Positions 26,821-36,723 are shown, counted from the stretch's first letter. The stretch: 64,000 nucleotides of DNA from Bacillus massiliigorillae (GCF_000380245.2 NZ_HG428741.1:570226-634225); one strand, 5' to 3'. Notes: generated from the letters alone by a model not told the origin. Numbers and translations are program-made.

Positions 26821-27329
26821 AAATCATTGGTGCCGCATTGATTTTAATAGCTTCTACATGGATTGGTTTTGAAATTTCTCGTCATTTAAGTCAACGACCA
26901 AAACAATTAAGACTTTTTCGAACGGCACTTCAAGCATTAGAAGCTGAAATTATGTACGGCCACGCACCTTTACAAGAAGCGGCTAACCGTCTTTCAAAGA
27001 GTCTACCAAGACCTATTAATATGTTTTTCCATACATTTTCTGAGCAATTACAACTTCCAGATACGAATGTTAAAAATGCTTGGGACACCAGTTTACAAGA
27101 AACAAAAAAAATATTGGCATTAAAACAAAATGAAATAGAGATTCTTCTGCAATTCGGTGAGACGCTTGGTCGACATGATCGTTATCAACAGCAAAAGCAA
27201 ATTGCGCTTACGATGACGCATTTAGAAAGGGAAGAAAGTGAAGCGCTACAAATTCAAAATAAATACGAAAAAATGGTGAAAAGTCTCGGGTTCTTAACAG
27301 GGCTTTTACTCATCATTTTGCTAGTTTAA
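26814..27329 (+). CDS. spoIIIAB: SpoIIIAB
   Basis: A 171-residue protein with one hydrophobic segment at each end and a helical cytoplasmic middle, related to GspF-like secretion platform proteins. Part of the SpoIIIA-SpoIIQ channel between mother cell and forespore. The sequence RTALQALEAEIMYGHAPLQEA is the recognisable family block. ATG overlaps the spoIIIAA stop. Confidence 0.95.
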   Translation: MVKIIGAALILIASTWIGFEISRHLSQRPKQLRLFRTALQALEAEIMYGHAPLQEAANRLSKSLPRPINMFFHTFSEQLQLPDTNVKNAWDTSLQETKKILALKQNEIEILLQFGETLGRHDRYQQQKQIALTMTHLEREESEALQIQNKYEKMVKSLGFLTGLLLIILLV

Positions 27330-27351
27330 CCAACATGTAGGAGGATACCAA

Positions 27352-27555
27352 ATGGGAATTGAAGTGGGCTTAATATTTAAAATTGCCGGAGTAGGAATCG
27401 TTATTGCTTTTATCAATACGTTACTGGAGCAAATAAACAAAAAAGAATACTCTCAATGGGTAACCTTATTTGGTTTTATCTACATTTTATTTATGGTTGC
27501 TCAAATAATGGATCAATTGTTTGAGAAAATAAAATCTGTATTTTTGTTTCAGTAA
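27352..27555 (+). CDS. spoIIIAC: SpoIIIAC
   Basis: A 67-residue membrane protein with two helices (about 5-22 and 32-52) and the family block LLEQINKKEYSQWVTLFGFI. Small membrane component of the SpoIIIA complex in the mother-cell membrane. The ATG follows TAGGAGG. Confidence 0.95.
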   Translation: MGIEVGLIFKIAGVGIVIAFINTLLEQINKKEYSQWVTLFGFIYILFMVAQIMDQLFEKIKSVFLFQ

Positions 27556-27574
27556 CGAAGGGGAGGGATGAGCA

Positions 27575-27964
27575 ATCGAAATTATTAAAATAGTAGGTAT
27601 TGCTTTATTAACGACTTTTTTAGCAACCCTATTAAAAGAACAAAAACCCAATTTTGCTTTCCTCCTCGTCATCTTTGTTGGTTGCTCTATTTTTTTATTT
27701 CTTGTTAACCAAATTTATAGCATCATTCATATGCTTCAAGTTTTAGCGAAGGAAGCAAATGTAAACATGGTGTATTTAGAAACAATTTTAAAAATCATTG
27801 GGATAGCATACATTGCAGAATTCGCTTCACAAATTACGAAGGATGCTGGTCAAGGAACATTAGCATCTAAAATTGAACTAGCTGGAAAAATCATCATTTT
27901 AGCAATGGCTATTCCAATCTTAACTGTCATGATTGAAACGATTTTAAATCTAATTCCAACTTGA
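27575..27964 (+). CDS. spoIIIAD: SpoIIIAD with apparent AUC start codon
   Basis: The full SpoIIIAD sequence (IEIIKIVGIALLTTFLATLL, then KEQKPNFAFLL and ETILKIIGIAYIAEF) is open from 27572, but no ATG, GTG or TTG exists in frame between the TGA at 27569 and an internal ATG at 27731. AAGGGGAGGG lies 7 bases before an ATC at 27575, making AUC the best start (129 residues, family length). Starting at 27731 would delete the first two membrane helices. A sequence error cannot be excluded. Confidence 0.85.
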   Translation: MEIIKIVGIALLTTFLATLLKEQKPNFAFLLVIFVGCSIFLFLVNQIYSIIHMLQVLAKEANVNMVYLETILKIIGIAYIAEFASQITKDAGQGTLASKIELAGKIIILAMAIPILTVMIETILNLIPT

Positions 27965-27990
27965 TGAAAGTGTTATGAAGAGGTGAAGAA

Positions 27991-29250
27991 ATGAAGCAGT
28001 GGCTTTTTTTCGCTATATTTGCAAGTGTCATTCTCTGGATGCAACCACATGATGTACAAGCTTCACCAAATACAACGAATATTAATCAGGAACCAATTGA
28101 TAAACAAATAGAAAGTAATAATCAAGAAGTAGTTAATGAAGGTTCTACACCAAGTAATATAACGCAGGATTTAATAAATAGTAGTTTAGATAAAGTAAAT
28201 ATAGATGAAATGAAACAGTTTTGGGATCAAATTATGCAAGAATATGGTGGCTTTTTACCGGAAGGGCAAAAAGGAAGCTTAATGGATTATATAAGTGGTG
28301 ATAAACAATTTTCTATTAAGGGATGGTCTCAAGGTTTTTTAAAATTTATTTTTCATGAATTAATAGCTAACGGTAAACTACTTGGAATGTTAATTCTCTT
28401 AACGGTTTTTAGTATGTTTCTTCAATCTCTACAGAATGCTTTTGAACAAAGCTCTATTAGTAAGGTTGCTTATAGCATCGTCTTTATGGTGCTTATCATT
28501 ATCGCATTAAATAGTTTCCACGTGGCAATTAATTATACAAAAGAAACAATTGATATGATGATGTCATTCTTCTTAGCACTAGTGCCTTTATTATTAGCCT
28601 TAATTGCGGCTTCAGGAGGACTAGTTTCCGCAGCGTTTTTCCATCCTGTCCTTGTTTTCTTAATGAATACAAGCGGCTTATTAATAGGAAAAGTCGTGTT
28701 ACCTCTATTATTTCTAGCTACGATACTCAGCATTGTCAGTACACTAACGGAACATTATAAAGTTACACAACTAGCAGGTCTAATTCGAAATTTAAGCATT
28801 GGATTACTTGGTGTTTTTATGACTGTATTTCTCGGGGTGATCTCTGTTCAAGGGGCATCTTCTGCAGTAGCCGATGGTATCACTATTCGAACCGCTAAAT
28901 TTATAACAGGGAATTTCGTTCCTGTTGTAGGCCGAATGTTCACAGATGCAGCAGACACTGTTATAAGTGCATCAGTTCTATTAAAGAATACGGTAGGTAT
29001 AGCTGGAGTAGTTATCTTGTTACTTATAACAATCTTTCCAGCTTTGAAAATATTAGTGATTGCTTTTATTTATAAATTAACTGCTGCCGTATTACAACCA
29101 CTAGGTGGAGGTACAGTTATTCAATGCTTAGATATTATAAGTAAAAGTATGATGTATATATTTGCAGCATTATCAATTGTTTCAGTGATGTTCTTTTTAA
29201 GTATCACGATTATTATTGCAGCTGGAAATGTTACGCTGATGGTCAGGTAG
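27991..29250 (+). CDS. spoIIIAE: SpoIIIAE
   Basis: A 419-residue polytopic membrane protein with a cleavable signal peptide (residues 1-25, VQAS|PNT) and about seven membrane helices after residue 125. It is the large membrane component of the SpoIIIA channel. Length and order agree with B. subtilis. ATG follows AAGAGGTGAAG. Confidence 0.96.
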   Translation: MKQWLFFAIFASVILWMQPHDVQASPNTTNINQEPIDKQIESNNQEVVNEGSTPSNITQDLINSSLDKVNIDEMKQFWDQIMQEYGGFLPEGQKGSLMDYISGDKQFSIKGWSQGFLKFIFHELIANGKLLGMLILLTVFSMFLQSLQNAFEQSSISKVAYSIVFMVLIIIALNSFHVAINYTKETIDMMMSFFLALVPLLLALIAASGGLVSAAFFHPVLVFLMNTSGLLIGKVVLPLLFLATILSIVSTLTEHYKVTQLAGLIRNLSIGLLGVFMTVFLGVISVQGASSAVADGITIRTAKFITGNFVPVVGRMFTDAADTVISASVLLKNTVGIAGVVILLLITIFPALKILVIAFIYKLTAAVLQPLGGGTVIQCLDIISKSMMYIFAALSIVSVMFFLSITIIIAAGNVTLMVR

Positions 29251-29263
29251 GTGATGAATAGGA

Positions 29264-29875
29264 ATGAGTTTTCTGACTGACTGGATTACCAATATCATTA
29301 TTTTTATACTTCTTGCTATTGTGATGGACATGCTCCTGCCAAGTTCAAGTATGCAGAAGTATGCAAAGATGGTTTTAGGGCTATTATTAATAGCGATTTT
29401 GATTACACCAATCTTTAAGTTTTTATCATCAAACTTTGAGGAGGTATTGGCGCAAGTAACAGATAAGGACTATGTAGAAAAGGATAAAATGGAAAGTTTG
29501 ATTGATAAGAAGAAAAATGAAATACAAGCAGCTAACTCTGCATATATTTTAGAAGAAATGGCTGTCCAATTAAAGAAGACTGGAGAAGAGGAGTTGATTA
29601 ATCGATACAATTATGAAATTAAAGATATTAATGTGTCTTTGAAGACTCTTGAAAATCCGAAGCTACCAAAGGATTTGGATTCCATTTCAGTTGTACTAAC
29701 ACAGAAAGAGAAAAGTAATACAGCAATTGAAACTGTGCAAACAGTTAGAATTAATACGGAAGAAAAACTACCAATACAGAATGATGAAACAAATGATATA
29801 AGAAAATTTCTTGGATCACAGTGGGGGATAGATGAAGGAAGGATCAATATTGTTTTTGAAAGGAGGGGCGCATAG
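29264..29875 (+). CDS. spoIIIAF: SpoIIIAF
   Basis: A 203-residue protein with two N-terminal membrane helices (about 8-25 and 33-52) and a soluble domain of the EscJ/PrgK-like ring-building type expected in the intermembrane space. Conserved start MSFLTDWITNIIIFILLA. In the channel it builds a ring together with SpoIIIAG and SpoIIIAH. Ends 2 bp before spoIIIAG. Confidence 0.94.
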   Translation: MSFLTDWITNIIIFILLAIVMDMLLPSSSMQKYAKMVLGLLLIAILITPIFKFLSSNFEEVLAQVTDKDYVEKDKMESLIDKKKNEIQAANSAYILEEMAVQLKKTGEEELINRYNYEIKDINVSLKTLENPKLPKDLDSISVVLTQKEKSNTAIETVQTVRINTEEKLPIQNDETNDIRKFLGSQWGIDEGRINIVFERRGA

Positions 29876-29877
29876 AG

Positions 29878-30540
29878 TTGAAAGAGAACAACCCGTTTAT
29901 GAAATGGATCAAGAAAGTATTTAAGAAAGAGAAGCAGCCGAATGATGAGGAACAGAATAAAAAACCTTCATTATATATGTATATGCTAGTAGTACTTGTC
30001 TTAGGTGTAGTCTTCATGATGGGCAGCGAATTCCTAACGAACAATAGTAAAACCTCTTCAGAAAAAGCTGCTCCTGTTTTCAAAGAAGAAGCACAGGATG
30101 TGGAAACATTTGGGCGAGACAGCAGTAAAGCAGAAACAACTATTGCAGATTATGAACGAACTTTTGAAAATCAAATAAAAGAAGCGTTGGAAGCAATTGC
30201 TGGCGTCAAGGACGTAACAGTAGTTGTGAATGTCGATGCAACAGAGAAAAAAGTGTATGAAAAAAACAAAGTAATACAGAAGCAAATTACAGATGAGACA
30301 GACCGAGAAGGAGGAAAACGAACAGTTGAAGATTCTTCGACCGATGAACAAATTGTCATTGTAAGGAATGGTGAAAAAGAAGTGCCTATTGTACAAGTTA
30401 CAGAAAAGCCAGTGGTTAGAGGAGTACTAGTTGTCGCAAAAGGCGCTGAAAATATAACTGTTAAAAAATGGATTGTTGAGGCTGTGACAAGAACATTAGA
30501 TATACCGAGTCATCGAGTAGCGGTCATGCCTAGAAAATAA
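29878..30540 (+). CDS. spoIIIAG: SpoIIIAG
   Basis: A 220-residue protein with one membrane helix near 32-50 and a ring-building domain that in B. subtilis forms a 30-subunit ring. The block ALEAIAGVKDVTVVVNVDAT and the C-terminal VTRTLDIPSHRVAVMP mark the family. TTG start at 29878 after GAAAGGAGGGG. Confidence 0.95.
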   Translation: MKENNPFMKWIKKVFKKEKQPNDEEQNKKPSLYMYMLVVLVLGVVFMMGSEFLTNNSKTSSEKAAPVFKEEAQDVETFGRDSSKAETTIADYERTFENQIKEALEAIAGVKDVTVVVNVDATEKKVYEKNKVIQKQITDETDREGGKRTVEDSSTDEQIVIVRNGEKEVPIVQVTEKPVVRGVLVVAKGAENITVKKWIVEAVTRTLDIPSHRVAVMPRK

Positions 30541-30552
30541 GGAGGAATAAAA

Positions 30553-31158
30553 ATGTTATTGAAGAAACAAACCGTTTGGTTATTAACGATGCTTAGTTTA
30601 GTGGTAGTATTATCTGTTTATTACGTCACAACTCCTTCTGAAAAAGAAACAAATATGGCAACAACCGTTGAAAAAGAAAAGTCAAAAGAGAGTACAAAAG
30701 AAACAACAAGTAATAAAAATGAAAATCCATCCGTAGCTACTGATGATACTAGTGAGTCAAAAGATTCAACAAAAGATACGATAAAGGAAGTTGTGCCGAT
30801 TGAAGGAGATGAAACTTTTCAAACACTTCGTATGGAAATAACAGATGAGCGAAATAAAACAATTGAAGATCTTACAGCGATGGTAGGCAATACAGAGTTA
30901 TCTGCAGAAGAAAGAGATAAAGCCAATGAAACGATAAAAGAATTAAGAGGCTTAACTGAAAGAGAAGTCATGCTAGAAAAACTAATTACATCCTTGAATT
31001 ACGATGCTGTGCTAGTGAGAGCACAAGATAATAATGTTCGTGTAACTGTTAAAGCTAATAAACTATCAAATTCTGCAGCTAATGATATTGTTCGTATCGT
31101 AACTGGTGAAATGCCAACAGCACAAGATGTATCAGTTGAGTTTCAACCTAAGCAATAA
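30553..31158 (+). CDS. spoIIIAH: SpoIIIAH
   Basis: A 201-residue bitopic protein with one helix near residues 10-27, a low-complexity Lys/Glu/Ser/Thr linker (36-78) and a C-terminal ring-building domain that contacts SpoIIQ from the forespore. Last gene of spoIIIA, followed by a terminator. ATG after AAGGAGGAATA. Confidence 0.95.
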   Translation: MLLKKQTVWLLTMLSLVVVLSVYYVTTPSEKETNMATTVEKEKSKESTKETTSNKNENPSVATDDTSESKDSTKDTIKEVVPIEGDETFQTLRMEITDERNKTIEDLTAMVGNTELSAEERDKANETIKELRGLTEREVMLEKLITSLNYDAVLVRAQDNNVRVTVKANKLSNSAANDIVRIVTGEMPTAQDVSVEFQPKQ

Positions 31159-31200
31159 AAAAAATGGACTATTCATTTTCTGAATAGTCCATTTTTTGTT
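31158..31200 (+). terminator. spoIIIA operon terminator
   Basis: A 15-bp stem (AATGGACTATTCA with TGAATAGTCCATT) with A and T tracts on both sides. Confidence 0.92.
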
Positions 31201-31274
31201 ATGGAGAAGATGAATATAGTGTAATAGAGTTTACATAGTTACTGAAGTATGCTCTTGATTATAGAGCTGAGTGA

Positions 31275-32287
31275 TTAAGCAGTATTCTTGAAGGATGTAA
31301 GCAATTGTGAATTTTGCATGGTTTTAGATGAGGGTAATTCCTGTAATTGGGTGTTTGCTTCTTCAATTATGGAGGTAAAGTCATCCGTAGCGATATCTAT
31401 TTTCTGAGTCGCTTCTTGGAATGTAAATTGATTAAGAAAAATTTTATTTCTAGTTTTAGTTGTTGTATAAATGTACAACCTTCTGTTGCATTTAATTATG
31501 TTTGATGAACGATAATGAGCAGTTTTTTGGATAAAGCAGCATATTTATCGACCATCTCGCGAACTTGTAGTAAAGAGGCTCTAATATCTTTAATAGTATC
31601 AGATTGATGGTTCATACTAGAAGCTAACTCTGTAATACCTGTAGATATTTCAATATTTGCTTAGTGATGCTCTGGACTTCGAATATGAACACTTGACATA
31701 AGTTGAGAAATTACTGTAGTGTTCTTTTTTAGAACTTCCTGATTTCTTTTTTGTTGATCATACAACAAGGCTGTTTCTTTTTGAACGGAGTGAATATATT
31801 GGGAGAATTTAGAGGGAATTGTCAATTGGAAGTATAAAAGGAGACTAACTAGTGTGTGCAAGAGCAAAATGGCGACATAGTTCTAGGGTTCTAATCCAAG
31901 TTCGTCATGGGGCAGGTTCGTAAATAGCGAAAGCACAATTAAGCTTAGCATAAAGCTAATTCTTAAAATTGCCTTATCCATATAGATAGCACAAGTTGCC
32001 ATTACGAAGTATACTAGAAGAATAGCTGTAGGTGCTACGCTATTCTTCCTGATGATATACAGAATGATGGAGACAGAAGAGTTGCAACATACGGAATCCA
32101 TTTGTTTTTGTAGTGCATAAATGCCACAATACCACCTCCTATGCTAATGGATAGGATAATGGTTAAGTCCTTTTGTATGACAATATCCACTATCGCTGCG
32201 AAGTATTATGCAGACAAAAGTAGCTTTAACAACGAGGTTGTTTTTTCGAATTAGATCATTTTGTTTAATTTGTTCAAATTCACTCAA
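31275..32287 (-). pseudogene. Decayed methyl-accepting chemotaxis protein gene
   Basis: Minus-strand frames carry consecutive pieces of one chemoreceptor. A TTG start at 32287 with AAAAGGTGTGA gives SEFEQIKQNDLIRKNNLVV; then ILSISIGGGIVAFMHYKNKW in another frame; then AILLVYFVMATCAIYMDKA; then KETALLYDQQKRNQEVLKKN; then GITELASSMNHQSDTIKDI (31560-31660). Frame changes and stops separate them, and the signalling-tip block (normally about 40 residues before GITELASS) is missing. The gene therefore has several frameshifts and an internal deletion. The remaining bases to accB (32288-32529) show only an AT-rich promoter region. Confidence 0.75.
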
Positions 32288-32529
32288 AAAAAATCACACC
32301 TTTTCTGAAAATTTAACAATTGGTTATAGATGTTTTATACTAATCTTAGTGTTTTTTGGTAGTTTGCTGAAAAAAAATAAAAAACACTTTCTAAAAATTC
32401 AGAATTGTATTATAAAATAATATATAAGGATAATGTGATTGAATGTAATTTAGTGACATTTGAATTTTTACTAGGTATTATATTATCATGTTAGTATCTA
32501 GTCATAATTATAAAATGGGGTGTAGGTAA

Positions 32530-33024
32530 ATGTTAAAAGTACAAGAAATCAGAGAAATCGTAAGATTAGTTGACAATTCATCAATTCAAGAATTCGTATT
32601 CGAGCAAGACGGAACTAAAATCGAAATGAAGAAAACTGGCGGAGCAGTTGTTGTACCACAAGTAGCTGTACAAGCTCCTGTCGTTGAAGCACCTAAAGCT
32701 GTAGAAGCAGCACCAGCTCCAAAAGCGGAAGCTAAGCCTGCAGTAGAAGCAGCATCAGCTAAAGAAGTAGCTGTAGATGAAAACTTACACAAAATTACAT
32801 CACCAATGGTTGGTACATTCTATGCATCTCCATCACCAGACGAAGGTGTTTACGTAACTGTAGGTTCAAAAGTAGGGGAAGAAGATACTGTATGTATCGT
32901 AGAAGCTATGAAACTTTTCAATGAAATTGCTGCAGAAGTTAAAGGTGAAATCGTTGAAGTTCTTGTTAAAGACGGCCAATTAGTTGAATATGGTCAGCCA
33001 TTATTCTTGGTAAAAGCTGAGTAA
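32530..33024 (+). CDS. accB: Biotin carboxyl carrier protein of acetyl-CoA carboxylase
   Basis: A 164-residue BCCP. The biotin-accepting lysine is in EAMKLFN, within the C-terminal biotinyl domain (about 88-164). A flexible Ala/Pro-rich linker (about 42-80) joins it to the N-terminal segment. It carries CO2 between AccC and the carboxyltransferase in fatty acid synthesis. Cotranscribed with accC, 13 bp downstream. Confidence 0.97.
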   Translation: MLKVQEIREIVRLVDNSSIQEFVFEQDGTKIEMKKTGGAVVVPQVAVQAPVVEAPKAVEAAPAPKAEAKPAVEAASAKEVAVDENLHKITSPMVGTFYASPSPDEGVYVTVGSKVGEEDTVCIVEAMKLFNEIAAEVKGEIVEVLVKDGQLVEYGQPLFLVKAE

Positions 33025-33037
33025 GGAGCTGGATATA

Positions 33038-34396
33038 ATGCTTAAAAAGGTATTAATTGCTAATAGAGGAGAAATTGCAGTACGTATTATTCGTGCTTGT
33101 AAAGAATTAGGTATTGAAACAGTAGCAGTATATTCAGAAGGGGACCGCGAAGCATTACATGTACAATTAGCTGATGAAGCTTATTGTATCGGTCCAATTC
33201 TTTCAAAAGATAGTTATCTTAATACAGTAAATATCATCAGCACAGCTAAGAAAACTGGTGCTGATGCGATTCACCCAGGATATGGGTTTCTAGCGGAAAA
33301 TGCTAGTTTTGCAGAATTATGTAGAGATGCAAACATCACTTGGATTGGTCCATCTCCAGAAGCTATTTCAAAAATGGGTACAAAAGACGTTGCTAGAGAT
33401 ACAATGGAAGCAGCTAGTGTACCAATCGTTCCTGGTTCAAAAGGTATCATCGAAAATATCGAACAAGGTAAAGAAGTGGCAGCAGGTATCGGATATCCTG
33501 TTATTATCAAAGCTACAGCTGGTGGTGGCGGTAAAGGGATCCGTGTTGCTAGAGACGAAGAAGAACTTGTTAAAGGTATTAATATTACACAACAAGAAGC
33601 TGCAACTGCATTTGGTAACCCAGGTGTATATTTAGAGAAATATATTGAAGATTTCCGTCATGTTGAGATTCAAGTTATGGCTGATAATCATGGAAATGCA
33701 ATTCACTTAGGTGAAAGAGATTGTACGGTTCAAAGAAGATTACAAAAACTTGTTGAAGAATCGCCATCTCCAGCATTAAATGAAGAAATTCGTTCACAAA
33801 TGGGTGAAGCTGCAGTAAAAGCTGCATTAGCAGTTGATTATTCTGGTGCTGGCACGGTAGAATTTATATATGACTACAATAATAATAAATTTTACTTCAT
33901 GGAGATGAATACACGAATCCAAGTTGAGCATCCTGTTACAGAGATGGTTACTGGTGTAGATTTAATTAAAGAACAAATTCGTGTTGCATCTGGAGAGAAA
34001 CTTTGTTTAACTCAAGAAGAGGTAACTTTTAATGGTTGGGCAATTGAGTGCCGTATCAATGCAGAAAATCCATATAAAAACTTCATGCCTTCTGCTGGGA
34101 AGATTGAAATGTATCTTCCACCGGGTGGTTATGGAGTGCGCGTAGATTCAGCTGCATATCCTGGATATACTATTCCACCATTCTATGACAGCATGATTGC
34201 GAAATTAATTGTACACGGAAAAACACGTGAAGAAGCAATTGATCGTATGAAGCGTGCATTAGGTGAGTTTGTTATCGAAGGCATTCACACAACAATTCCG
34301 TTCCATTTGAAGTTACTTCAGCACGAGGACTTTGTATCAGGCAATTTCAATACGAAGTTTCTTGAAAACCATGATGTAATGGGCTCTGCAGAATAA
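33038..34396 (+). CDS. accC: Biotin carboxylase of acetyl-CoA carboxylase
   Basis: A 452-residue ATP-grasp biotin carboxylase. The glycine-rich ATP loop AGGGGKGIRVA (about 162-172), EKYIEDFRHVEIQV and the catalytic MNTRIQVEHPVTE are intact. Works with AccB and the AccAD carboxyltransferase, whose genes are not here. ATG follows AAGGAGCTGG. Confidence 0.97.
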   Translation: MLKKVLIANRGEIAVRIIRACKELGIETVAVYSEGDREALHVQLADEAYCIGPILSKDSYLNTVNIISTAKKTGADAIHPGYGFLAENASFAELCRDANITWIGPSPEAISKMGTKDVARDTMEAASVPIVPGSKGIIENIEQGKEVAAGIGYPVIIKATAGGGGKGIRVARDEEELVKGINITQQEAATAFGNPGVYLEKYIEDFRHVEIQVMADNHGNAIHLGERDCTVQRRLQKLVEESPSPALNEEIRSQMGEAAVKAALAVDYSGAGTVEFIYDYNNNKFYFMEMNTRIQVEHPVTEMVTGVDLIKEQIRVASGEKLCLTQEEVTFNGWAIECRINAENPYKNFMPSAGKIEMYLPPGGYGVRVDSAAYPGYTIPPFYDSMIAKLIVHGKTREEAIDRMKRALGEFVIEGIHTTIPFHLKLLQHEDFVSGNFNTKFLENHDVMGSAE

Positions 34397-34425
34397 CAGA
34401 GATAAAGCTGGAGGTGTTTTTTAGT

Positions 34426-34836
34426 ATGGCAGAACAAAACAATATGCTTGAAATGACACAAGGAAACAATAATTTAGGTAAGGTTGAAATCGCACCTGAA
34501 GTTATTGAGGTAATTGCTGGAATTGCTGCTTCTGAGGTCGAAGGCATAGCACAAATGCGTGGTAACTTTGCTACTGGCGTAGTAGAAAGATTGGGTAAGA
34601 AGAATCATGGGAAAGGTGTAAAGGTTGAACTATCAGAAGATGGAATCAAAGTTGATATCTATTGCATGATTAAGTTTGGCGTTTCGATTCCTAAGGTTGC
34701 TACAGAAGCCCAAGATAATATACGACAAGCGATCATTAATATGACAGCGATTGAAGCAGATGAAGTTAACATTCATGTTGTTGGTGTTGTATTTGAAACA
34801 ACGAAGGCGGAAGCTGAAGTAGCACAAGAAATGTAA
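34426..34836 (+). CDS. yqhY: Asp23/Gls24 family protein (YqhY)
   Basis: A 136-residue Asp23-family protein (DUF322): IAPEVIEVIAGIAASEVEGIAQM and VDIYCMIKFGVSIPKVA. In B. subtilis YqhY lies after accBC and its loss disturbs control of acetyl-CoA carboxylase and fatty acid metabolism. ATG at 34426 after GGAGGTG. Followed by a strong terminator, so accB-accC-yqhY forms one operon. Confidence 0.93.
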   Translation: MAEQNNMLEMTQGNNNLGKVEIAPEVIEVIAGIAASEVEGIAQMRGNFATGVVERLGKKNHGKGVKVELSEDGIKVDIYCMIKFGVSIPKVATEAQDNIRQAIINMTAIEADEVNIHVVGVVFETTKAEAEVAQEM

Positions 34837-34845
34837 CATAATCTT

Positions 34846-34911
34846 AAAAGCCTAACTTTTTTTGTTGCTGATAAATTTTGTCAGTATATAAAAAAGTTAG
34901 GCTTTTTTGTA
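34846..34911 (+). terminator. acc operon terminator
   Basis: AAAAGCCTAACTTTTTT pairs with AAAAAAGTTAGGCTTTT, with a 30-nt loop and a T run. Confidence 0.85.
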
Positions 34912-35188
34912 TGTTTCATTTAGTACATTTATCGTATAGCTTCATAAAATGGTACCTAATGGCTAGATGCTAGCTTTTCCTAGTATACAGTTTGGTAAGA
35001 AGGTTTATACTGTGAATAGTTTGCTAAATGAATTAATGTGATTTTGTGGAATTTATCTAGAATTTTACAAATTTTCGATTCGATTCCTTAATATTATACG
35101 AAACACTACCTTTCAATGTTCGTTTATGCTATAGTTTGTACTATAAAAAGCTACGAGCACGGTACCCGTGTTTAAAGGAGTTACAAGA

Positions 35189-35581
35189 ATGAAACGCAGA
35201 ACAGCACGTGAAAAGGCATTACAAGCTTTATTTCAAATTGATATAGCAGATACAGAAATTCAAGATGCATTGAATTTTGTTATTGAAGATCAAGGACATG
35301 ATGAATATTTAGATTTCCTAGTAAAAGGAACTATGGAAAATGTAAATAAAATAGATGAGATTATCGCAAGTAACCTTGAGAATTGGACAATTGCAAGATT
35401 AAGCAATATTGATCGTAACATTCTTCGTATTGCTACATTTGAGATGCTTAAATCTACTGAGGTCCCAGTAAATGTTGTAATTGATGAAGGTATTGAAATC
35501 GCAAAAGCCTTTGGAGATGATCAATCTAGTAAGTTTGTTAATGCAGTTCTTTCAAAAATTAAAGAACATTTACACTTATAA
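35189..35581 (+). CDS. nusB: Transcription antitermination factor NusB
   Basis: A 130-residue all-helical NusB, which with NusE binds boxA RNA for rRNA antitermination. The N-terminal Arg block MKRRTAREKALQALFQID and the C-terminal DQSSKFVNAVLSKI are conserved. ATG at 35189 follows AAAGGAG; the open frame upstream is not needed. A small hairpin (CACGG-TAC-CCGTG, 35158-35170) lies just before the ribosome site. Confidence 0.96.
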   Translation: MKRRTAREKALQALFQIDIADTEIQDALNFVIEDQGHDEYLDFLVKGTMENVNKIDEIIASNLENWTIARLSNIDRNILRIATFEMLKSTEVPVNVVIDEGIEIAKAFGDDQSSKFVNAVLSKIKEHLHL

Positions 35582-35769
35582 AAAGAAACATTGATTAAGA
35601 GGGAATTCTTTCATTCCTACTAATTTAATGTTTAAATAACTTAGTTCTTATCAACGTTTATATCTCATTTACACATCAAAAGTTTAATTACCTCTTAGAA
35701 ATGAGTGTAAGTAGCGCTGGTTAGAGCGTGGTATCGAGAGATTATATAGACAGAGAGGGAGAATGAATC

Positions 35770-36624
35770 ATGTCAGCCATCATAATTGACGGGGTAGAAA
35801 TTTCAAAAAAAGTACGTGAAGATATTGCGGCGCAAGTTATTGAATTAAAAGAAAAAGGTGTTACACCTGGGCTTGCCGTTATTTTGGTTGGGGATAATCA
35901 AGCTTCGAAGACGTATGTTGGCTCAAAAGAAAAAGCTTGCCAACAATTAGGTATGCATTCGGTACTTATTACGATGCCTGAATCAGTTACTCAAGAAGAA
36001 CTTTTAGCAAAAATTAAAGAGCTTAATGAAGATAACAGTATACATGGTATTTTAGTTCAGTTGCCATTACCTAAACATATTGATGAAAATGCAGTTATTG
36101 AAACAATCAGTCCATCAAAGGATGTGGATGGTTTTCACCCTGTAAATATTGGTAAAATGCTTGCAGGTCAAGATACATTTTATCCATGTACTCCATATGG
36201 TGTGATGGTTATGTTAGAACATATTGGTTGCGATCCTGCTGGAAAGCATGCTGTTGTCGTGGGAAGAAGTAATATAGTAGGAAAGCCTGCTGGACAATTA
36301 TTACTTAACAAGAACGCTACGGTTACATACTGTCATTCAAGAACTGAAAATATGGCTAAATATACAAAAGACGCTGATATTCTTGTAGTAGCAGTAGGAA
36401 AACGAAATGTTATTACAAGTGAACATGTTAAACCTGGTGCGGTTGTTATTGATGTAGGAATGAACAGAGATGACCAAGGGAAATTATGTGGTGATGTAGC
36501 TTTTGATGAAGTAAAAGAAATTGCCTCATACATTACTCCGGTTCCAAAGGGAGTAGGACCAATGACGATTACAATGCTTATGTTTAACACAATCAAAGCA
36601 GCTAGAACAATTCATTCTCTTTAA
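35770..36624 (+). CDS. folD: Bifunctional methylene-THF dehydrogenase/cyclohydrolase
   Basis: A 284-residue FolD converting methylene-THF to formyl-THF, thereby linking to the gcv products. YVGSKEKACQQLG carries the catalytic Tyr and Lys; the NADP loop VVGRSNIVGKPAG and the C-terminal PVPKGVGPMTITML are intact. ATG after AGAGAGGGAG. The 188-bp gap after nusB has no clear terminator. Confidence 0.97.
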   Translation: MSAIIIDGVEISKKVREDIAAQVIELKEKGVTPGLAVILVGDNQASKTYVGSKEKACQQLGMHSVLITMPESVTQEELLAKIKELNEDNSIHGILVQLPLPKHIDENAVIETISPSKDVDGFHPVNIGKMLAGQDTFYPCTPYGVMVMLEHIGCDPAGKHAVVVGRSNIVGKPAGQLLLNKNATVTYCHSRTENMAKYTKDADILVVAVGKRNVITSEHVKPGAVVIDVGMNRDDQGKLCGDVAFDEVKEIASYITPVPKGVGPMTITMLMFNTIKAARTIHSL

Positions 36625-36662
36625 AAAGAAATAGGGTAAATAAGTGTTAAGACTTAAAGAAA

Positions 36663-36703
36663 GCTGTCCAATTGTTTATAATAGCAAGAGGACGGTTTTT
36701 TTA
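36663..36703 (+). terminator. folD terminator
   Basis: CTGTCC pairs with GGACGG (one G-T pair), 20-nt loop, then seven T. The stem is short. Confidence 0.7.
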
Positions 36704-36723
36704 GTTGAAAAAAAGGTGATATT

